From Paenibacillus xylanexedens (lineage in GTDB: Bacteria; Bacillota; Bacilli; Paenibacillales; Paenibacillaceae): DNA of 64,000 nucleotides. Shown piece by piece: positions 25,175 through 35,600 of the stretch. Location of the stretch: NCBI RefSeq assembly GCF_007680605.1, contig NZ_VEIO01000009.1, positions 1 to 64,000 on the forward strand, written 5' to 3'. Made by a program: the position numbers and the translations under genes. The notes below the pieces were generated by a model, which had not been told where the DNA came from, searched no databases, and was given only the letters and a program-made list of their open reading frames with translations. Numbering within the stretch: the first letter of the stretch is position 1; each line of letters starts with the position of its first letter.

Positions 25175-25936
25175 ATGTATGCAACAGAAAACAAACATCG
25201 TTTAATTGAAGAGTTAACGCTCAACCACTGGCAGCCTTTATCCACTTCACTATATGACGGTTGGGTACTGCGTTTTGCCAAAGGATATTCGAAACGCGCC
25301 AATTCCGTTCAGCCGATCTACCCTTCTACTCTGGATGTGCATGAAAAGATCAAAACCTGTGAGAATATCTACAGTTCAAACCGGTTAAATACAGTTTTTA
25401 AAATAACCCCGTTCGTTCAGCCAGGGGAATTGGATCAACTTTTACAAGACAAAGGTTATGACGTCGTGGATCGAACCCTGGTACAGCTTCGAGACCTGAA
25501 GGATCTGAAAGCTGCTGAACATCTACAGGTACATATCGAGGAACAGTTAACGGAAGAGTGGTTAAACCATTTTTGCCGTTTGAATGCGGTCAGTGAAGCG
25601 TTTCGGGGAACCATGGCTCAGATGTTATTCAATGTCCGTGCGAAGACGGGATTCATCACACTGTTTGTTGACGGCTTTGTGGTGGCTTGTGGGCTTGGTG
25701 TGGTTGAGCGCGGATTCATTGGGCTGCACGACATCATTACGGATAAGGACTACCGTAACCGCGGACTGGCGGAACAGATGATTCTGCATCTGTTGCAATG
25801 GGGGAAAAGACATGGTGCTGTTTCAAGTTATCTGCAAGTGGTCGAGGGCAATGAAGCTGCACGGCGACTATATGCCAAATTGGGATATACCGATGCCTAT
25901 TCGTATTGGTACCGTGTTAAGAATCATGCATTGTAA
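25175..25936 (+). CDS. GNAT family N-acetyltransferase
   Basis: This protein of about 253 residues has a GNAT domain in its C-terminal half. GLHDIITDKDYRNRGLAEQMILHLLQW is the acetyl-CoA pyrophosphate-binding motif A, followed by YLQVVEGNEAARRLYAKLGY, motif B. The N-terminal half is a second, degenerate GNAT-like fold (HWQPLSTSLYDGWVLRFAKG), as in two-domain members. The acceptor is unknown. The ATG at 25175 follows TTAGGAGGATAAGCCAC; the longer frame from TTG at 25142 would include that site. Confidence 0.83.
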   Translation: MYATENKHRLIEELTLNHWQPLSTSLYDGWVLRFAKGYSKRANSVQPIYPSTLDVHEKIKTCENIYSSNRLNTVFKITPFVQPGELDQLLQDKGYDVVDRTLVQLRDLKDLKAAEHLQVHIEEQLTEEWLNHFCRLNAVSEAFRGTMAQMLFNVRAKTGFITLFVDGFVVACGLGVVERGFIGLHDIITDKDYRNRGLAEQMILHLLQWGKRHGAVSSYLQVVEGNEAARRLYAKLGYTDAYSYWYRVKNHAL

Positions 25937-25975
25937 GACTCCATCGTTTGGCAAAATCTCAACTAAATTTAATAC

Positions 25976-26005
25976 AGGCCTCTCTTTTGTAAAAAAGAAA
26001 GGCCT
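25976..26005. terminator. Hairpin between convergent GNAT and SnoaL-like genes
   Basis: AGGCCTCTCTTTT pairs with AAAAGAAAGGCCT with one mismatch. There is no strong T-run, so termination efficiency is uncertain. Confidence 0.45.
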
Positions 26006-26026
26006 CAACTGCTCCATCGTTGACTT

Positions 26027-26449
26027 TTATGCGTTCAGGTTGCGTTCCAATTGTTTTTCTATACCTAATCTATCGATTTGAATCCAGTATTCCACGATTT
26101 TGCCTTCCTCCACCCTGTAAACAGCACTGGCAATCTCAATTACCGGGAGCCCCGTTGGGCTGTAATGATCCACCTGGCCTGTATGGATACCCGATTGTTT
26201 CCAGCGCACATATACTTTGTTGCCTTGGGCAATCATCTCTTGAATCTCCAGTGTAAAAGAACCATATGCCTCAATCATCTCGCGCACATGAGCTGCATAA
26301 TCGGCAGGTGTTCTGTTTACCGTGACATCTTCCTCGGATACCACTTGATGGGCTAACACCTGTTCCGCCATCACTTGATTGGCATAATCCGGATTCCGGC
26401 CTGACCGGACTTCTTCGAAAAATGTTCGCACAACCTGTTCTGCAATCAT
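26027..26449 (-). CDS. SnoaL-like / ester cyclase family protein
   Basis: This 140-residue protein has the NTF2-like alpha+beta barrel pattern of SnoaL-type polyketide cyclases: AEQVVRTFFEEVRSG, then ADYAAHVREMIEAYGSFTLEIQEMIAQGNKVYVRWKQSGIHTG, then IEIASAVYRVEEGKIVEYWIQID. Bacterial members are mostly of unknown function and include stress-linked small proteins. The start at 26449 is chosen because AGGAGG lies 8 bases before it and inside the longer frame from 26470. It is a single gene. Confidence 0.75.
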   Translation of the reverse strand: MIAEQVVRTFFEEVRSGRNPDYANQVMAEQVLAHQVVSEEDVTVNRTPADYAAHVREMIEAYGSFTLEIQEMIAQGNKVYVRWKQSGIHTGQVDHYSPTGLPVIEIASAVYRVEEGKIVEYWIQIDRLGIEKQLERNLNA

Positions 26450-26586
26450 ACAAGATGCCTCCTCCAACATTCTCCTCTAGGGATGAAATTATTAACTCCG
26501 ATTGAACCATTGTATCATCATTTCTATGTAAAAATTGCTAAACTGTTCTACCTATATATAGGTCTACGAACCCCCTACAACCTACC

Positions 26587-26615
26587 TTGACAATAAGTAG
26601 ATATGACCATAAACT
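26587..26615 (+). promoter_or_regulatory. Promoter of the transglutaminase-like lipoprotein gene
   Basis: TTGACA (26587-26592) and TAAACT (26610-26615) are 17 bases apart. The leader of about 80 bases contains two AGGAGG sequences not followed by a usable reading frame. Confidence 0.6.
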
Positions 26616-26704
26616 ATCAAAGGTATTAGGAAATTAATAGGAGGTTTTTGCGGTAGGAGGATCCAAATTAAGTTTTACCCAGAATAAGTAGAAAGCGGTG
26701 TACC

Positions 26705-29164
26705 ATGAAACGATTATTTTTTATGATGTTTGTATTTACCCTGTTGCTGGCTGGTTGCCAGAGTAATGATCAGGAGAGTAGCCCGTCTGAGAACAAATCA
26801 ACTGAACCCAAGCAAGGCTCCAGCATTTTAAGTTTGAAAGAAAAGTATGGAACAGCCTCGGAAAAAGCAATTATGCCCATGTACAATGTGGCTCAGGATG
26901 AAGAATTTACGTTTAAGTTCAAAGGCGATTTGAGAAAGTTGAATTTATCTTCAGATGATATTATCTCCGTACATACCGATATTAAAGCACTAGAGGCTAG
27001 TAAGGTATATGCACTACCAGAAATTAATGAAGACAGCGTATCGATTAAACCCTTAAGCTGGGGGGTGTTAAGCTCGGAAGCGATGAAAACGAAGGGAAGC
27101 AGCGGTTGGGGCGGAGCTCCAATCTATTATATTCGTCTAAACTATGATCCGGATGCAGAGAATCCCACTTTGCTTGATCAACCACTTATCATCCCATTTA
27201 CAGTGAAATCGGAGTTGCCCGTACCTAAATTGAAGTATGTTATCGACAAAGACAGACGATTAACGCTTGCATGGGATAAAGTTGAAGGTGCTACCCAATA
27301 TAACATTTATAAACGTATCGACCGAAGTCGAATTTTTGATCCTAACAATCTTGCTCTTCAAGGTGCAGAGAACGCTTATAGTGAAAGTACACCTCTGGTT
27401 ATTGCAACCACAACCGAGACGACCTTTAATGACTTTATGAAAGATGGAAAAGGCGGCCTTGGTATTTACAATGATATTGTTACAACACACCAGAATTCCG
27501 GTATTCAGGGAGAATACTACGTTACTGCAGTCGGGGAAGGCAAAGAGTCCAACTTTAGCAACGGAGTTGCCACAGCCCCACTAGCCTCCCAGTTACCATC
27601 CGCATTAAAAGAAGATTTTTATCGAGACAAGTTGAAAAGCGTTAACGAACTGCCACAGAAAATAACGGTAGAGTACAATGACGGCTCACTGGCTCGTGAA
27701 ACACTTGTCTATGATACCTCTAATGTAGAAATTTCACCGTTCAATGAAACGGTCATTCCTTTTCACGTCAAAGGAACAGCGCTTAAAAATTACGTACGTG
27801 TAGAGAATGTTACTCAGGAAGATCTAGACAAGCTTGCCCAACAGCGTGTGGCTGATTCCAGTAATGGATTCGTTGAGCCTAAAAATAATACACCTTATGT
27901 GCCTGCACCGGATGTACCAACGATTATTAACAACAATGATACTACCACCAGCGAGGAAGCTGCCGATCAGACGGCAAGCGAATCTGCGAGTGATTCCTCG
28001 AAAGAGGCATCTGCTCAAGAAACAAATACAGATACAGATACAGATACAGGTGTAGAAGCAGATACAGACTCCCAGCAAAACCTTGTCGACGAGCAGAAGT
28101 CTAATACCGAGCAAAATGTAGAACAAGGTAATCAGGAGAACGTGCCTGAGCCAGCTACTGGTGATGATTTCATGAATGCCGATTCTGCGCTGGAAGAAGT
28201 TTTGGCTAAAAATATGATTGCTGCTCAGGACAGTATCTCCTTGAAAGCTTTTCCGGAAGCTCAAAATTTTACAACACTCTCGGATGTTGTCTTGAAAGTC
28301 ATGTACCAGAATCCACTGATTCTTGGGGTAGAAGGCTTCGAATATAACTATGGCACACTGACCCTTTCGATTCATTACAACGAAACGGCTGCAGATATCC
28401 AGAAAAAACAAACCGAGATTATCGCCAAAGCCAAAGAGGTTGTTGCTTCCATTATTAAACAAGGCATGAGCGATGACGAGAAACGTAAAGTCATCTACGA
28501 TTATTTGAACGACAATGCAAAATATGATGATGCTGCACTCGAAAATGCAGAGCAAAACAACTTTAAGCATGTGGATGCACAGTTTAATGATTCGTTTACC
28601 ACCTATGGTATTCTCGTCAAAGGCGTCGGCGTATGCGCAAGTTATGCTTCTGTATACAAACTGCTCTCAGATCTGTCCGGCTTGGAGAGTATCGTGGTTA
28701 CAGGAACCTCCAGTGGCGTACCTCATGCATGGAACAAGGTGAAAATCGGAAACGAGTGGTTCAACGTTGACGCAACCAATAATCTGACCAACTCTGGAAT
28801 TCCTTATTTCTTGTATAATACCAATGATGAAACGGCTGCAAGTCAGAAGACTATCGCGGATAAAGATTACTGGCTCGATTCCGAACTCAGTATGTTCAAA
28901 GGCGAAAGTGACGCCAATGATTATTATGTACAGAACGACCTTGAAGTCGATTCAATTAACGATTATAAGAGCAAAACAGAGACACATTTGAAAAAGGGAG
29001 AGGCTTCCGTCGTTCTCAGGTTTGCCTCACCTGTTGACTTCGATGAACTGTTGAATGCAACAACGGAAGCGGTGACTGCGGTGAATGAAGCACTGCTGGA
29101 TAACGCGGAGCTCGCCACACTAGGCAGCTATGTACTACTTGAAACGAAGTCGGAGCAAAAATAA
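26705..29164 (+). CDS. Lipoprotein with transglutaminase-like domain
   Basis: The 819-residue protein has a lipoprotein signal (LLLAGC, lipidated cysteine at residue 18). A beta-rich N-terminal region (about 40-370) includes a fibronectin-III-like stretch (KLKYVIDKDRRLTLAWDKVEG). A Thr/Asp/Ser/Gln-rich linker follows (about 395-475), then a C-terminal transglutaminase-like domain (about 560-720). The catalytic triad is complete: C644 in GVGVCASYA, H674 in PHAWNKV and D689 in FNVDATNN. Such extracellular domains act as cysteine proteases or cross-linking enzymes; which applies is unknown. The linker carries a hexanucleotide repeat at 28026-28049. The ribosome binding site is weak (AAAGCGGTG). 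It is a single gene ending at the terminator 29194-29234. Confidence 0.85.
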   Translation: MKRLFFMMFVFTLLLAGCQSNDQESSPSENKSTEPKQGSSILSLKEKYGTASEKAIMPMYNVAQDEEFTFKFKGDLRKLNLSSDDIISVHTDIKALEASKVYALPEINEDSVSIKPLSWGVLSSEAMKTKGSSGWGGAPIYYIRLNYDPDAENPTLLDQPLIIPFTVKSELPVPKLKYVIDKDRRLTLAWDKVEGATQYNIYKRIDRSRIFDPNNLALQGAENAYSESTPLVIATTTETTFNDFMKDGKGGLGIYNDIVTTHQNSGIQGEYYVTAVGEGKESNFSNGVATAPLASQLPSALKEDFYRDKLKSVNELPQKITVEYNDGSLARETLVYDTSNVEISPFNETVIPFHVKGTALKNYVRVENVTQEDLDKLAQQRVADSSNGFVEPKNNTPYVPAPDVPTIINNNDTTTSEEAADQTASESASDSSKEASAQETNTDTDTDTGVEADTDSQQNLVDEQKSNTEQNVEQGNQENVPEPATGDDFMNADSALEEVLAKNMIAAQDSISLKAFPEAQNFTTLSDVVLKVMYQNPLILGVEGFEYNYGTLTLSIHYNETAADIQKKQTEIIAKAKEVVASIIKQGMSDDEKRKVIYDYLNDNAKYDDAALENAEQNNFKHVDAQFNDSFTTYGILVKGVGVCASYASVYKLLSDLSGLESIVVTGTSSGVPHAWNKVKIGNEWFNVDATNNLTNSGIPYFLYNTNDETAASQKTIADKDYWLDSELSMFKGESDANDYYVQNDLEVDSINDYKSKTETHLKKGEASVVLRFASPVDFDELLNATTEAVTAVNEALLDNAELATLGSYVLLETKSEQK
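28026..28049 (+). repeat. In-frame hexanucleotide microsatellite (ATACAG x4)
   Basis: Four perfect copies of ATACAG encode alternating Thr-Asp in the linker of the lipoprotein. Related GATACAG units follow at about 28061. Slippage would change linker length without a frameshift. Confidence 0.7.
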
Positions 29165-29193
29165 ACCAACTTCTGATGTAACACAACACATAC

Positions 29194-29234
29194 AAACAGG
29201 CCAAAGCAGAGTACACTCTGCCTTGGCCTGTTTT
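29194..29234. terminator. Bidirectional terminator after the lipoprotein gene
   Basis: AAACAGGCCAAAGCAGAG pairs with CTCTGCCTTGGCCTGTTT around a short loop, followed by T on the plus strand. It lies between convergent genes ending at 29164 and 29309. Confidence 0.85.
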
Positions 29235-29308
29235 ATTTGGAAACTTGATGGAATGGATTGATCTCCAATACCGAGGTTTTTCAATATAACTATACCGCCT
29301 TCTCCCGA

Positions 29309-30211
29309 TTATGGACTAACCGTACCACCATTGGCATTCAAGGTCTCTCCGCTCACATAGCTGGATTCCTGACTCGCCAGGAATACGTAAGCCGGGGCCA
29401 TCTCGGCAGGTTGTCCTGCCCGGCCGAGCGGTGTGTTGTTGCCGAATTCCGCCAGTTTCTCTACAGGTTGTCCACCAACCACCTGTAGAGGTGTCCACAC
29501 TGGCCCTGGCGCGACAACGTTCACACGAATACCTTTGCTGCCAACCTGTTGGGCGAGTGCTTTGCTAAAGGTATTGATGGAAGCCTTTGTCGTTGCATAA
29601 TCCAGCAAGGTCGGAGACGGTTTATACGCCTGAATCGACGAAGTATTGATGATCGAACCGCCTGCTTTCATGTGTTTGACTGCTGCTTTGTTGAGCCAGA
29701 ACATGGAATAAACATTCGTTTTGAACGTCGCATCGAATTGTTCCGTTGTCAGGTCGGCGATCTGCTCGACAAACTGCTGTTTGCCCGCCACATTAGCCAG
29801 AATATCAATGCCACCAAGTTCTTTGACCGCCGTTTCGATCAGTTCCTCACAGTACTTCTCATCCTTCAGATCACCTGGGACAGCAATGGCTCTGCGGCCC
29901 GCTTCCTCAATCAGTTGCACTACTTCCTTGGCATCTGCTTCCTCTTCCGGCAGATAGGAAAGTACAACATCCGCTCCTTCACGTGCATAGGCTATTGCCA
30001 CCGCTCGGCCAATCCCGCTATCCGCACCGGTAACGACTGCTTTACGACCCGTAAGGCGTCCGCTGCCTTTATACGTTTTTTCACCGCAATCCGGAACAGG
30101 AGTCATCTCACGCTGCAATCCCGGCTCATCCTGCTGCTGCTTCCACTCCTTCGTTGCCTTCGGATATTGTGTCGTTGGATCTTGAATCGAATGCTGATCT
30201 TGCGTAGCCAT
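29309..30211 (-). CDS. Short-chain dehydrogenase/reductase, YhdF/YhxC/YghA type
   Basis: The 300-residue protein is a classical short-chain dehydrogenase with an N-terminal extension of about 50 residues (HSIQDPTTQYPKATKEWKQQ) typical of the YghA/YhxC subgroup. It has the cofactor motif TGADSGIGRA (about 61-70), NVAGKQ, the catalytic serine in NTSSIQAYKP and YATTK (YxxxK). An NADP(H) or NAD(H)-linked alcohol or aldehyde reductase is expected, with unknown substrate; relatives in Bacillus are linked to general stress and sporulation. The ATG follows GAGGAGGAACCAAAC. Confidence 0.88.
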   Translation of the reverse strand: MATQDQHSIQDPTTQYPKATKEWKQQQDEPGLQREMTPVPDCGEKTYKGSGRLTGRKAVVTGADSGIGRAVAIAYAREGADVVLSYLPEEEADAKEVVQLIEEAGRRAIAVPGDLKDEKYCEELIETAVKELGGIDILANVAGKQQFVEQIADLTTEQFDATFKTNVYSMFWLNKAAVKHMKAGGSIINTSSIQAYKPSPTLLDYATTKASINTFSKALAQQVGSKGIRVNVVAPGPVWTPLQVVGGQPVEKLAEFGNNTPLGRAGQPAEMAPAYVFLASQESSYVSGETLNANGGTVSP

Positions 30212-30310
30212 GTTTGGTTCCTCCTCGGTTCGTATTTATGTGTTGTGAATTTCATTTGCGTAAAGGTGTACTCTTTCCTTTGTAACCGAGATGCCCGTTA
30301 TTTAAACTGC

Positions 30311-30372
30311 AAAAAAAACACTCCTTCAACATACGGGACTCTTTGCGAGTCACCCAGTATGTTCAAGAAGTG
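30311..30372 (-). terminator. Terminator of the amino-acid permease gene
   Basis: On the minus strand CACTTCTTGAACATAC pairs with GTATGTTGAAGGAGTG, with GACTC/GAGTC inside, followed by eight T. It is about 70 bases after the permease stop at 30443. Confidence 0.85.
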
Positions 30373-30442
30373 CATCATCATTGTTGCTACATAGGTAGCT
30401 TATCATTGGTAAAACGGATTACATTACAGATGTAATTATTAT

Positions 30443-31819
30443 TTATTTGGAATCGTTAGCTTTGGACTGCCGACCACCGATGCCAAATACGTAATAACCA
30501 ACCACTACAATCGCCATAAACGTTGCCCCCACAATCAGTGGCAGACGTGTATCCGGGTTAAAGGCCATACCGATAATGACCAGAATCAGATACACAATAA
30601 TAATGTAATTGCTGATGGGGAACCATTTGGACTTAAAATTATGCTCCGCCAGGTCCTGCCCCCAACGCTTTCTGAATCTGAACTGACTGAACGCCAGCGC
30701 AAACCAAGGCACCATACCGGGCAATACACTTGCGCTGTAAATGTACAGGAACAGCTTCGAATCAGGCATCAGATAGTTGAGTACAACCCCGATCAGAAGA
30801 AGAGAGATGGTCACTACGATACTGTTACGGGGAACCCCGCCTTTGGACAGCTTTTTGAAAAAAGCCGGTGCTTGTCCGTTCTCTGCCAGTGTGTATAACA
30901 TCCGTCCTGCGCTGTAGATCCCGCTGTTACATCCCGACATCGCTGCTGTTAACACTACGAAGTTGATGATACCTGCCGCTGCAACAATGCCCACTTTGGC
31001 AAAGGTTAGCACGAATGGACTTCCAGTCTCTCCTACCTCGTTCCAAGGATACAACGTGACGATCACAAATATCGCACCTACGTAGAAAATGAGAATCCGC
31101 CACACAATGTTTTTAATGGCTTTGCGCAGCGTGTATTTCGGATTTTCTGCTTCCCCAGCTGTAATTCCGACCATCTCCACACCCTGGTAGGCAGCCGTGA
31201 CAATACATAGCGCAAACAGGAATCCTTTGATGCCTCCCGGGAAAAAGCCTCCGTGACTGATTAGATTGGACAAACCAATCGGCTCTCCTCCATTTCCCCA
31301 TCCGAAGAAAATAAGACCTGTTCCGATGACAATCATCGCCACGATTGCGGTTACCTTGATCATCGCAAACCAGAACTCGAATTCGCCATAGAACTTCACT
31401 GCTGCCAGATTGGCTGCCGCAATAATGAGCACACCCGCGAGTGCCGGAATCCACTGGGGAATATCCGGGAACCAGTATCCCACGTAAATCCCGATGGCTG
31501 TAACTTCCGCCATACCCACCGTAACCCACAGGAACCAATAACTCCAGGCCGTGAGGAACCCGGCAAGCGGGCCAATATATTTGTGAGCAAATGTCGCAAA
31601 CGAACCGGTTACCGGCTCCTGAATCAACATCTCCCCCATAATACGCATGACAAAAAAGATAATGATCCCGGCCAGCAAATAGGCCAGTAACACGGACGGA
31701 CCAGCCCATTTGATCGTGCTTGCCGATCCCATGAACAACCCGACGCCAATCGTACCGCCGAGCGCAATCAGCTCAACATGGCGTGGTTTCAGCCCTCTCG
31801 ATAGTTCTTTTGATTCCAA
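30443..31819 (-). CDS. Amino-acid permease (APC superfamily, AAT family)
   Basis: This protein of about 458 residues has 12 predicted membrane helices and the AAT-family N-terminus LSRGLKPRHVELIALGGTIG, with GVGLFMGSA and the GEMLIQEPVTGSFATFAHKY loop. Such proteins take up amino acids with protons; the substrate cannot be named. I place the start at a TTG (31819) preceded by AGGGGAG with 6-base spacing, which gives the usual short N-terminus. The longer frame to 31870 adds 17 residues that contain this ribosome binding site. It is a single gene with its own terminator. Confidence 0.88.
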   Translation of the reverse strand: MESKELSRGLKPRHVELIALGGTIGVGLFMGSASTIKWAGPSVLLAYLLAGIIIFFVMRIMGEMLIQEPVTGSFATFAHKYIGPLAGFLTAWSYWFLWVTVGMAEVTAIGIYVGYWFPDIPQWIPALAGVLIIAAANLAAVKFYGEFEFWFAMIKVTAIVAMIVIGTGLIFFGWGNGGEPIGLSNLISHGGFFPGGIKGFLFALCIVTAAYQGVEMVGITAGEAENPKYTLRKAIKNIVWRILIFYVGAIFVIVTLYPWNEVGETGSPFVLTFAKVGIVAAAGIINFVVLTAAMSGCNSGIYSAGRMLYTLAENGQAPAFFKKLSKGGVPRNSIVVTISLLLIGVVLNYLMPDSKLFLYIYSASVLPGMVPWFALAFSQFRFRKRWGQDLAEHNFKSKWFPISNYIIIVYLILVIIGMAFNPDTRLPLIVGATFMAIVVVGYYVFGIGGRQSKANDSK

Positions 31820-32038
31820 GTGATTCTCCCCTTTTCTCATAAACAGCTTCCAATTATCATTCCACTTCAATCCACTTACATTAACGCAATGCAGAATTAC
31901 TTCATCAAATTGTACGAGATGTGAAGCAGAAATACAATATGGATTATGAGGAAGTAAGCACTCACAGGTACATATGTCAAAAATTGCTCAAATCTTCAAT
32001 CATTTCTTTCTGATATGAGTAGCGCTTTTGCTTATGTT

Positions 32039-32055
32039 ACCGGAACTTTTCCGGT
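32039..32055. repeat. 17-bp hairpin or palindrome upstream of the small membrane protein gene
   Basis: ACCGGAA and TTCCGGT are separated by CTT, about 70 bases before the start codon at 32123. It could be an operator or a leader hairpin. The rest of 31820-32122 (a divergent promoter region) shows nothing further that I can name. Confidence 0.4.
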
Positions 32056-32122
32056 GGGAGTACCGTATTATTTTTAATGCCTTTAACAACCGATCCATCA
32101 AAATTAAAATAGGAGGATAAAG

Positions 32123-32491
32123 ATGCCAAGTTTGTTATTGATCTTATTTCTGTTTAACCTCTCCCTGTTTCTTCTGCATGAAATGGATGCGATCCGGCGG
32201 TCCGAATGGAAATTGTTTATCGTGTTAAAAGATATGGAAGCAGAAAAAGCATATACCTATTTCACCTGGATTCATCTTCCACTGTATACGATCATCTTCT
32301 CACTTCTTTTCAGTTCCTATCAGACCATAACATTCTGGATACTGGATATATTTTTTATCATACATACCGTATTACACTTCTTTTTTGAAAAGCATCCTCA
32401 GAACGAATTTAAAAACAGGTTCTCCAGATCATTGATCTATCCAATGGGATGCATTGCACTGATTCATTTAATATTCCTTATGTTGAAATAA
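32123..32491 (+). CDS. Small four-helix membrane protein (DUF6713-like)
   Basis: The 122-residue protein has four hydrophobic segments (about 3-18, 48-64, 67-90 and 103-121). The conserved-looking LFLLHEMDAIRRSEWKLF lies after the first segment, a pattern I associate with the uncharacterised DUF6713 family. No enzymatic motif is visible beyond the His/Glu/Asp in HEMDAI. The ATG follows AGGAGGATAAAG. It is a single gene divergent from the permease; the terminator at 32566-32615 lies downstream. Confidence 0.7.
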   Translation: MPSLLLILFLFNLSLFLLHEMDAIRRSEWKLFIVLKDMEAEKAYTYFTWIHLPLYTIIFSLLFSSYQTITFWILDIFFIIHTVLHFFFEKHPQNEFKNRFSRSLIYPMGCIALIHLIFLMLK

Positions 32492-32565
32492 ACATACTAA
32501 TCCTTAGGAGGTTTGCCCCCATTATTACTCTCCATAACAGAGAGCCTATTCTATTTCTATGGACA

Positions 32566-32615
32566 AAAAAAGTTCCTTGGTCATATCCTTACCGGATACA
32601 ATCAAGGAACTTTTT
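32566..32615. terminator. Bidirectional terminator between membrane protein and SLH gene
   Basis: AAAAAGTTCCTTG (32567-32579) pairs with CAAGGAACTTTTT (32603-32615), with an inner TATCC/GGATA stem and T/A runs on both sides. Confidence 0.85.
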
Positions 32616-32630
32616 ATAGTTATTAAATAA

Positions 32631-35600
32631 TCAGATTAACCCTGATTTTTGAAGCAGACGTTTAGCAATGGCTGCCACCTCAGCTCTTGTAATCGGAGCT
32701 TTAGGAGCAAGCTTTCCTTGGTTTCTCCCTGTAAAAATACCTGTTTGCACACTATCAACCATGCCACTGTATGCCCAGCTGGATACATCGGTTGTATCGC
32801 TAAATTTCTCTAACCCTATAGACTCGGAGGAAGCAGAGAGTTTGCCTTTCAGCCCGGTTAACTCCATGGCTTTAGCCATAATCGTCATGGCTTGTTCCCT
32901 TGTAATCTTTTCGTCAGGACGGAAAGTTCCATCTTCAAAGCCTTCCAGCAATTGATATTCATAGGCCGTATTGATCGCTGGACTGTACCATGCATCATTC
33001 GCAACATCGGTGAAAGCACTTGCCGAGGCATTAAGCTTCAGTCCCAGGCTGCGTGCCAATACTATGGCGAATTCCGCCCGTGTAATGTCTCTTTCCGGTG
33101 TGAATAAACCTTCCCCAGTACCCTCCATAACCATACGTGAGCCCATATCGTTCACTTCAGATTTCGCCCAATGATTCTGGACATCATGGAATTCAATAGG
33201 ATTCCATACGATCGAATAGGTACTGTTGGTTAAACTGTTCACCTTAGCAAAATATTTGGAATCGTTAACCACTACCTGTGTTGGCACATGTCTGACAGAT
33301 CCATCCTGTTCGATAACGACTCCTGTTGTAATCCGGTTGATATCGACTCCGTCAGGGATTGCAACTGTTCGTTCAACATATACGTTAAACTTTGTGATAT
33401 CAATGATTCGATCTCCATACATGACGCGTGCTTCAAAATTATGCGTGGGGGCAACCAGTGTAAATTTATTTTTTTCAGCTGCATCTGCAACGACTTTTAA
33501 CATCTCGGCTCGAGGCGTTGCGATTTCAATCTGAATTTGGATATCTTTGAGATCAATAGACTGGCCAATTTGGTTGGACAATGCTTGAATGTTAATTTGC
33601 CCAGAAGGCAACGTGTAGGTCGCAAAAGGAGCTTGAATTTTCAAGACTGCCCTTTTATCCTCCATGTTCTTGATCATTTGACCATTAAGTTCCCCAATAA
33701 CAATATCAGACTTGGTATTGAGCAGAATCGTAACCGTTGCCCCGTTACCTTCGGATGACAGCTTTTCATCCAGCTTTGCAGAATCTACTGTAATTGTATT
33801 GGTACTCTGGCCATTGTTCTCGCTAAGCTTCGACGTTCCGATTCGTTCTACTTTTCCGTTAACAAGTACGTCCACACCCGAACTGCCAGATGTTGTTGGC
33901 GTTGGAGTCCCTGACCCGGGTGGCTGAACTGGAGTTGAGTTGCCTCCGACAGTACTTCCTCCACTGTTTCCGGTGTTGCCGTCTGTACTCGTTGGAACCA
34001 CTGGAATAATCGCAATAGACGGTAATGAAGGCTCGCTTTTTCCTGAAGCATTTATGGCCCGCACGGTAAATGTGTAGCTCGTTCCATTCGTTAATCCAGT
34101 AACGATGATCGGGCTGCCTACGCCAGTGACCACGGTGTTTCCCGGTAAAACGGTCACTTCATATTCTGTAACGAGACTTCCACCTTGATCTGATGGAGTA
34201 TTGAAACTTACCGTAGCCTGTCCATTTCCAGCAATAGCTGTCACTCCCGTGGGTGCTGAAATAACGGATAGTGGTGTCGCCGTTACCTCATTAGATCCGG
34301 CACTTAGACCACCTATTCCACCTGCCTTCACCATAAAATAATAGGTGGTTCCGTTCATTAGATTCTCAACACGATAATTTCCATCCGTAACCGTTGTAAT
34401 TGCAGTACTGCTAAACTGACCGGTTACCGTAGATAAATAAATTTCATAATATGCAGCTTCCGGTACAAGATTCCAGTTCAATTGTACTTGGTGATTTCCC
34501 GGCGTTGCTACCAGATTCTGCGGGTTAGCAGGAGCATTCGGCAAGTTAACGGTCTGTACCGTCACTTGTGCTACACTACTTGTCGTGCTCGTCGTTTGGA
34601 TACCACTCACGCCATTGTTGGTGTTGGTCACCACTGCATAATAGTAGGTTGTTCCTGCACTTGTTGTTGGCGCATCATAAGTAGAGCTTGTTGCTCCACT
34701 GATCGGCGTCCCACCTGTGGTGCTATTTGTTGCATTGCTGTACCACTGGTAACTTAATGTTCCTCCGTCACTGGTACTTGCTCCGACACTCAGGGTCGGG
34801 CTTGTTGCTCCCACGGTAGCTGTGTCATTGGCAGGTTGTGTCGTCATCGTTGGCGCTGTTGCATTCACTAGCGCATGGATTGTGATCTCAACTACATTAC
34901 TTGTTGTGGTCATCGTTTGGATACCACTGACGCTGTTGTTGGTGTTCGTGACCACTGCATAATAGTAGGTTGTTCCTGCACTTGTTGTTGGCGCATCATA
35001 AGTAGAGCTTGTTGCTCCACTGATCGGCGTCCCACCTGTGGTGCTATTTGTCGCATTGCTGTACCACTGATAGCTCAGCGTTCCTCCGTCACTGGTACTT
35101 GCTCCGACACTCAGGGTCGGGCTCGTTGCTCCCACGTTAGCCGTATCGTTTACAGGCTGTGTGTTAATCGTTGGCGCTGCGGCATTGATCAACGCATTTA
35201 CCGTCACTTGTGCTACACTACTTGTCATGCTCGTCGTTTTGTTACCACTCACGCCATTGTTGGTGTTGGTCACGACTGCATAATAGTAGGTCGTTCCTGC
35301 ACTTGTCGTTGGCGCATCATAAGTAGAGCTTGTTGCTCCACTGATCGGCGTCCCACCTGTGGTGCTGTTTGTTGCATTGCTGTACCACTGATAGCTCAGC
35401 GTTCCTCCGTCACTGCTACTTGCTCCGACACTCAGGGTTGGGCTCGTTGCTCCCACGTTAGCTGTGTCACTTGTCGGCTGTGTGTTAATCGTTGGCGCTA
35501 CGGCATTGACCAACGCATTTACCGTCACCTGAGCTACACTACTTGTTGTGGTCATCGTTTGGTTACCACTCACGCCATTGTTGGTGTTGGTCACCACTGC

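Noticed and set aside
27824..28570. 248-residue open frame antisense to the lipoprotein linker
   Set aside because: It mirrors the low-complexity Thr/Asp/Gln linker, and the plus-strand gene has signal, triad and promoter.
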